A stretch of DNA of 11,209 bases from positions 1-11,209 of the forward strand of contig JAWOIO010000224.1 of NCBI GenBank assembly GCA_046484625.1. Direction: 5' to 3'. The DNA comes from DASUAO01 sp046484625. GTDB lineage: Bacteria > Actinomycetota > Acidimicrobiia > IMCC26256 > PALSA-555. Numbering within the stretch: position 1 is the first letter of the stretch; every line of letters starts with the position of its first letter. The translations under genes and the position numbers were made by a program. Shown here piece by piece: positions 11,036-11,209 of the stretch. The notes beneath the pieces are model-generated. The model was not told the DNA's origin. It did no database searches and saw only the letters and a list, made by a program, of their open reading frames with translations.

Positions 11036-11209
11036 GGTCGACCCCCGAGGGAGATGCGCCGGCGAGCGCGGCACCGCCGAGGTAGGCGGCGTTGGCGCCG
11101 AGGCTCTCCTCGATGCGGAGCAGCTGGTTGTACTTCGCGACGCGGTCGCTGCGTGCCGGCGCGCCGGTCTTGATCATCCCGCAGCTCGTCGCAACCGCGA
11201 GATCCGCGA
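11028..11209 (-). CDS. eno: Enolase, C-terminal part (runs off the window)
   Basis: The last 59 residues of enolase, the glycolytic enzyme that converts 2-phosphoglycerate to phosphoenolpyruvate. ADLAVATSCGMIKTGAPARSDRVAKYNQLLRIEESLG is unmistakable and includes the conserved KTGAPARSDR segment with the substrate-binding lysine and Arg-Ser-Asp-Arg. The bases before it read TSCGM where most enolases have a TNAGQ/TAAGQ-like stretch, a mild variant. The 20-residue tail after NAAYLGG is low-complexity. The stop TGA at 11030-11028 overlaps the start of the FtsB-like gene by 8 bp. The 5' end lies beyond 11209. Confidence 0.95.
   Translation of the reverse strand, partial: ADLAVATSCGMIKTGAPARSDRVAKYNQLLRIEESLGANAAYLGGAALAGASPSGVDRA

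Overview
The window is GC-rich DNA from an actinomycete-type bacterium. The class Acidimicrobiia is my guess, not something the sequence proves. Evidence for Actinomycetota is the leftward order eno - FtsB/DivIC - DUF501 - ppx, an acyltransferase followed by a GalE2-like reductase (the order of Rv0502 and Rv0501 in mycobacteria), an orn gene, and several start codons preceded six or seven bases upstream by TAnnnT, the signature of leaderless transcripts.

Left part (1-2556): a small, apparently dead integrative element sits at the 3' end of a leftward tRNA-Leu(UAA) gene (2472-2556). A 30-bp near-perfect direct repeat of the tRNA 3' end marks its two ends (276-305 and 2471-2500), so the element is about 2.2 kb. 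It carries a MarR-type regulator overlapping a small membrane-anchored His/Met-containing protein, and a leftward tyrosine integrase that has lost an internal block including the first catalytic arginine. Beyond the left end is a 3' remnant of a universal stress protein gene whose nearest look-alikes seem proteobacterial.

Middle (2521-7282): a leftward conserved small gene runs into the tRNA gene and uses its anticodon bases as stop codon. Rightward is a probable four-gene unit: DinF-type MATE exporter, PlsC-like acyltransferase, atypical extended-SDR reductase and a crotonase-fold protein. The last three are joined by 4-bp start/stop overlaps or close spacing. Two 21-bp repeats containing an inverted repeat sit just upstream of the MATE -10 element.

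Right part (7316-11209): a leftward GNAT acetyltransferase and rightward oligoribonuclease share a 37-bp divergent promoter gap. orn converges on an unrecognised small helical gene, both stops falling in one CTAG. Then come ppx, DUF501, an FtsB/DivIC-like division protein and the 3' end of eno, all leftward. This block joins glycolysis, cell division and (p)ppGpp/polyphosphate turnover in an order conserved in actinobacteria.

The most unusual items are the mini-element with its two-gene MarR cargo, the coding sequence that stops inside a tRNA anticodon, the repeats over the MATE promoter, and the recurring leaderless promoter pattern.
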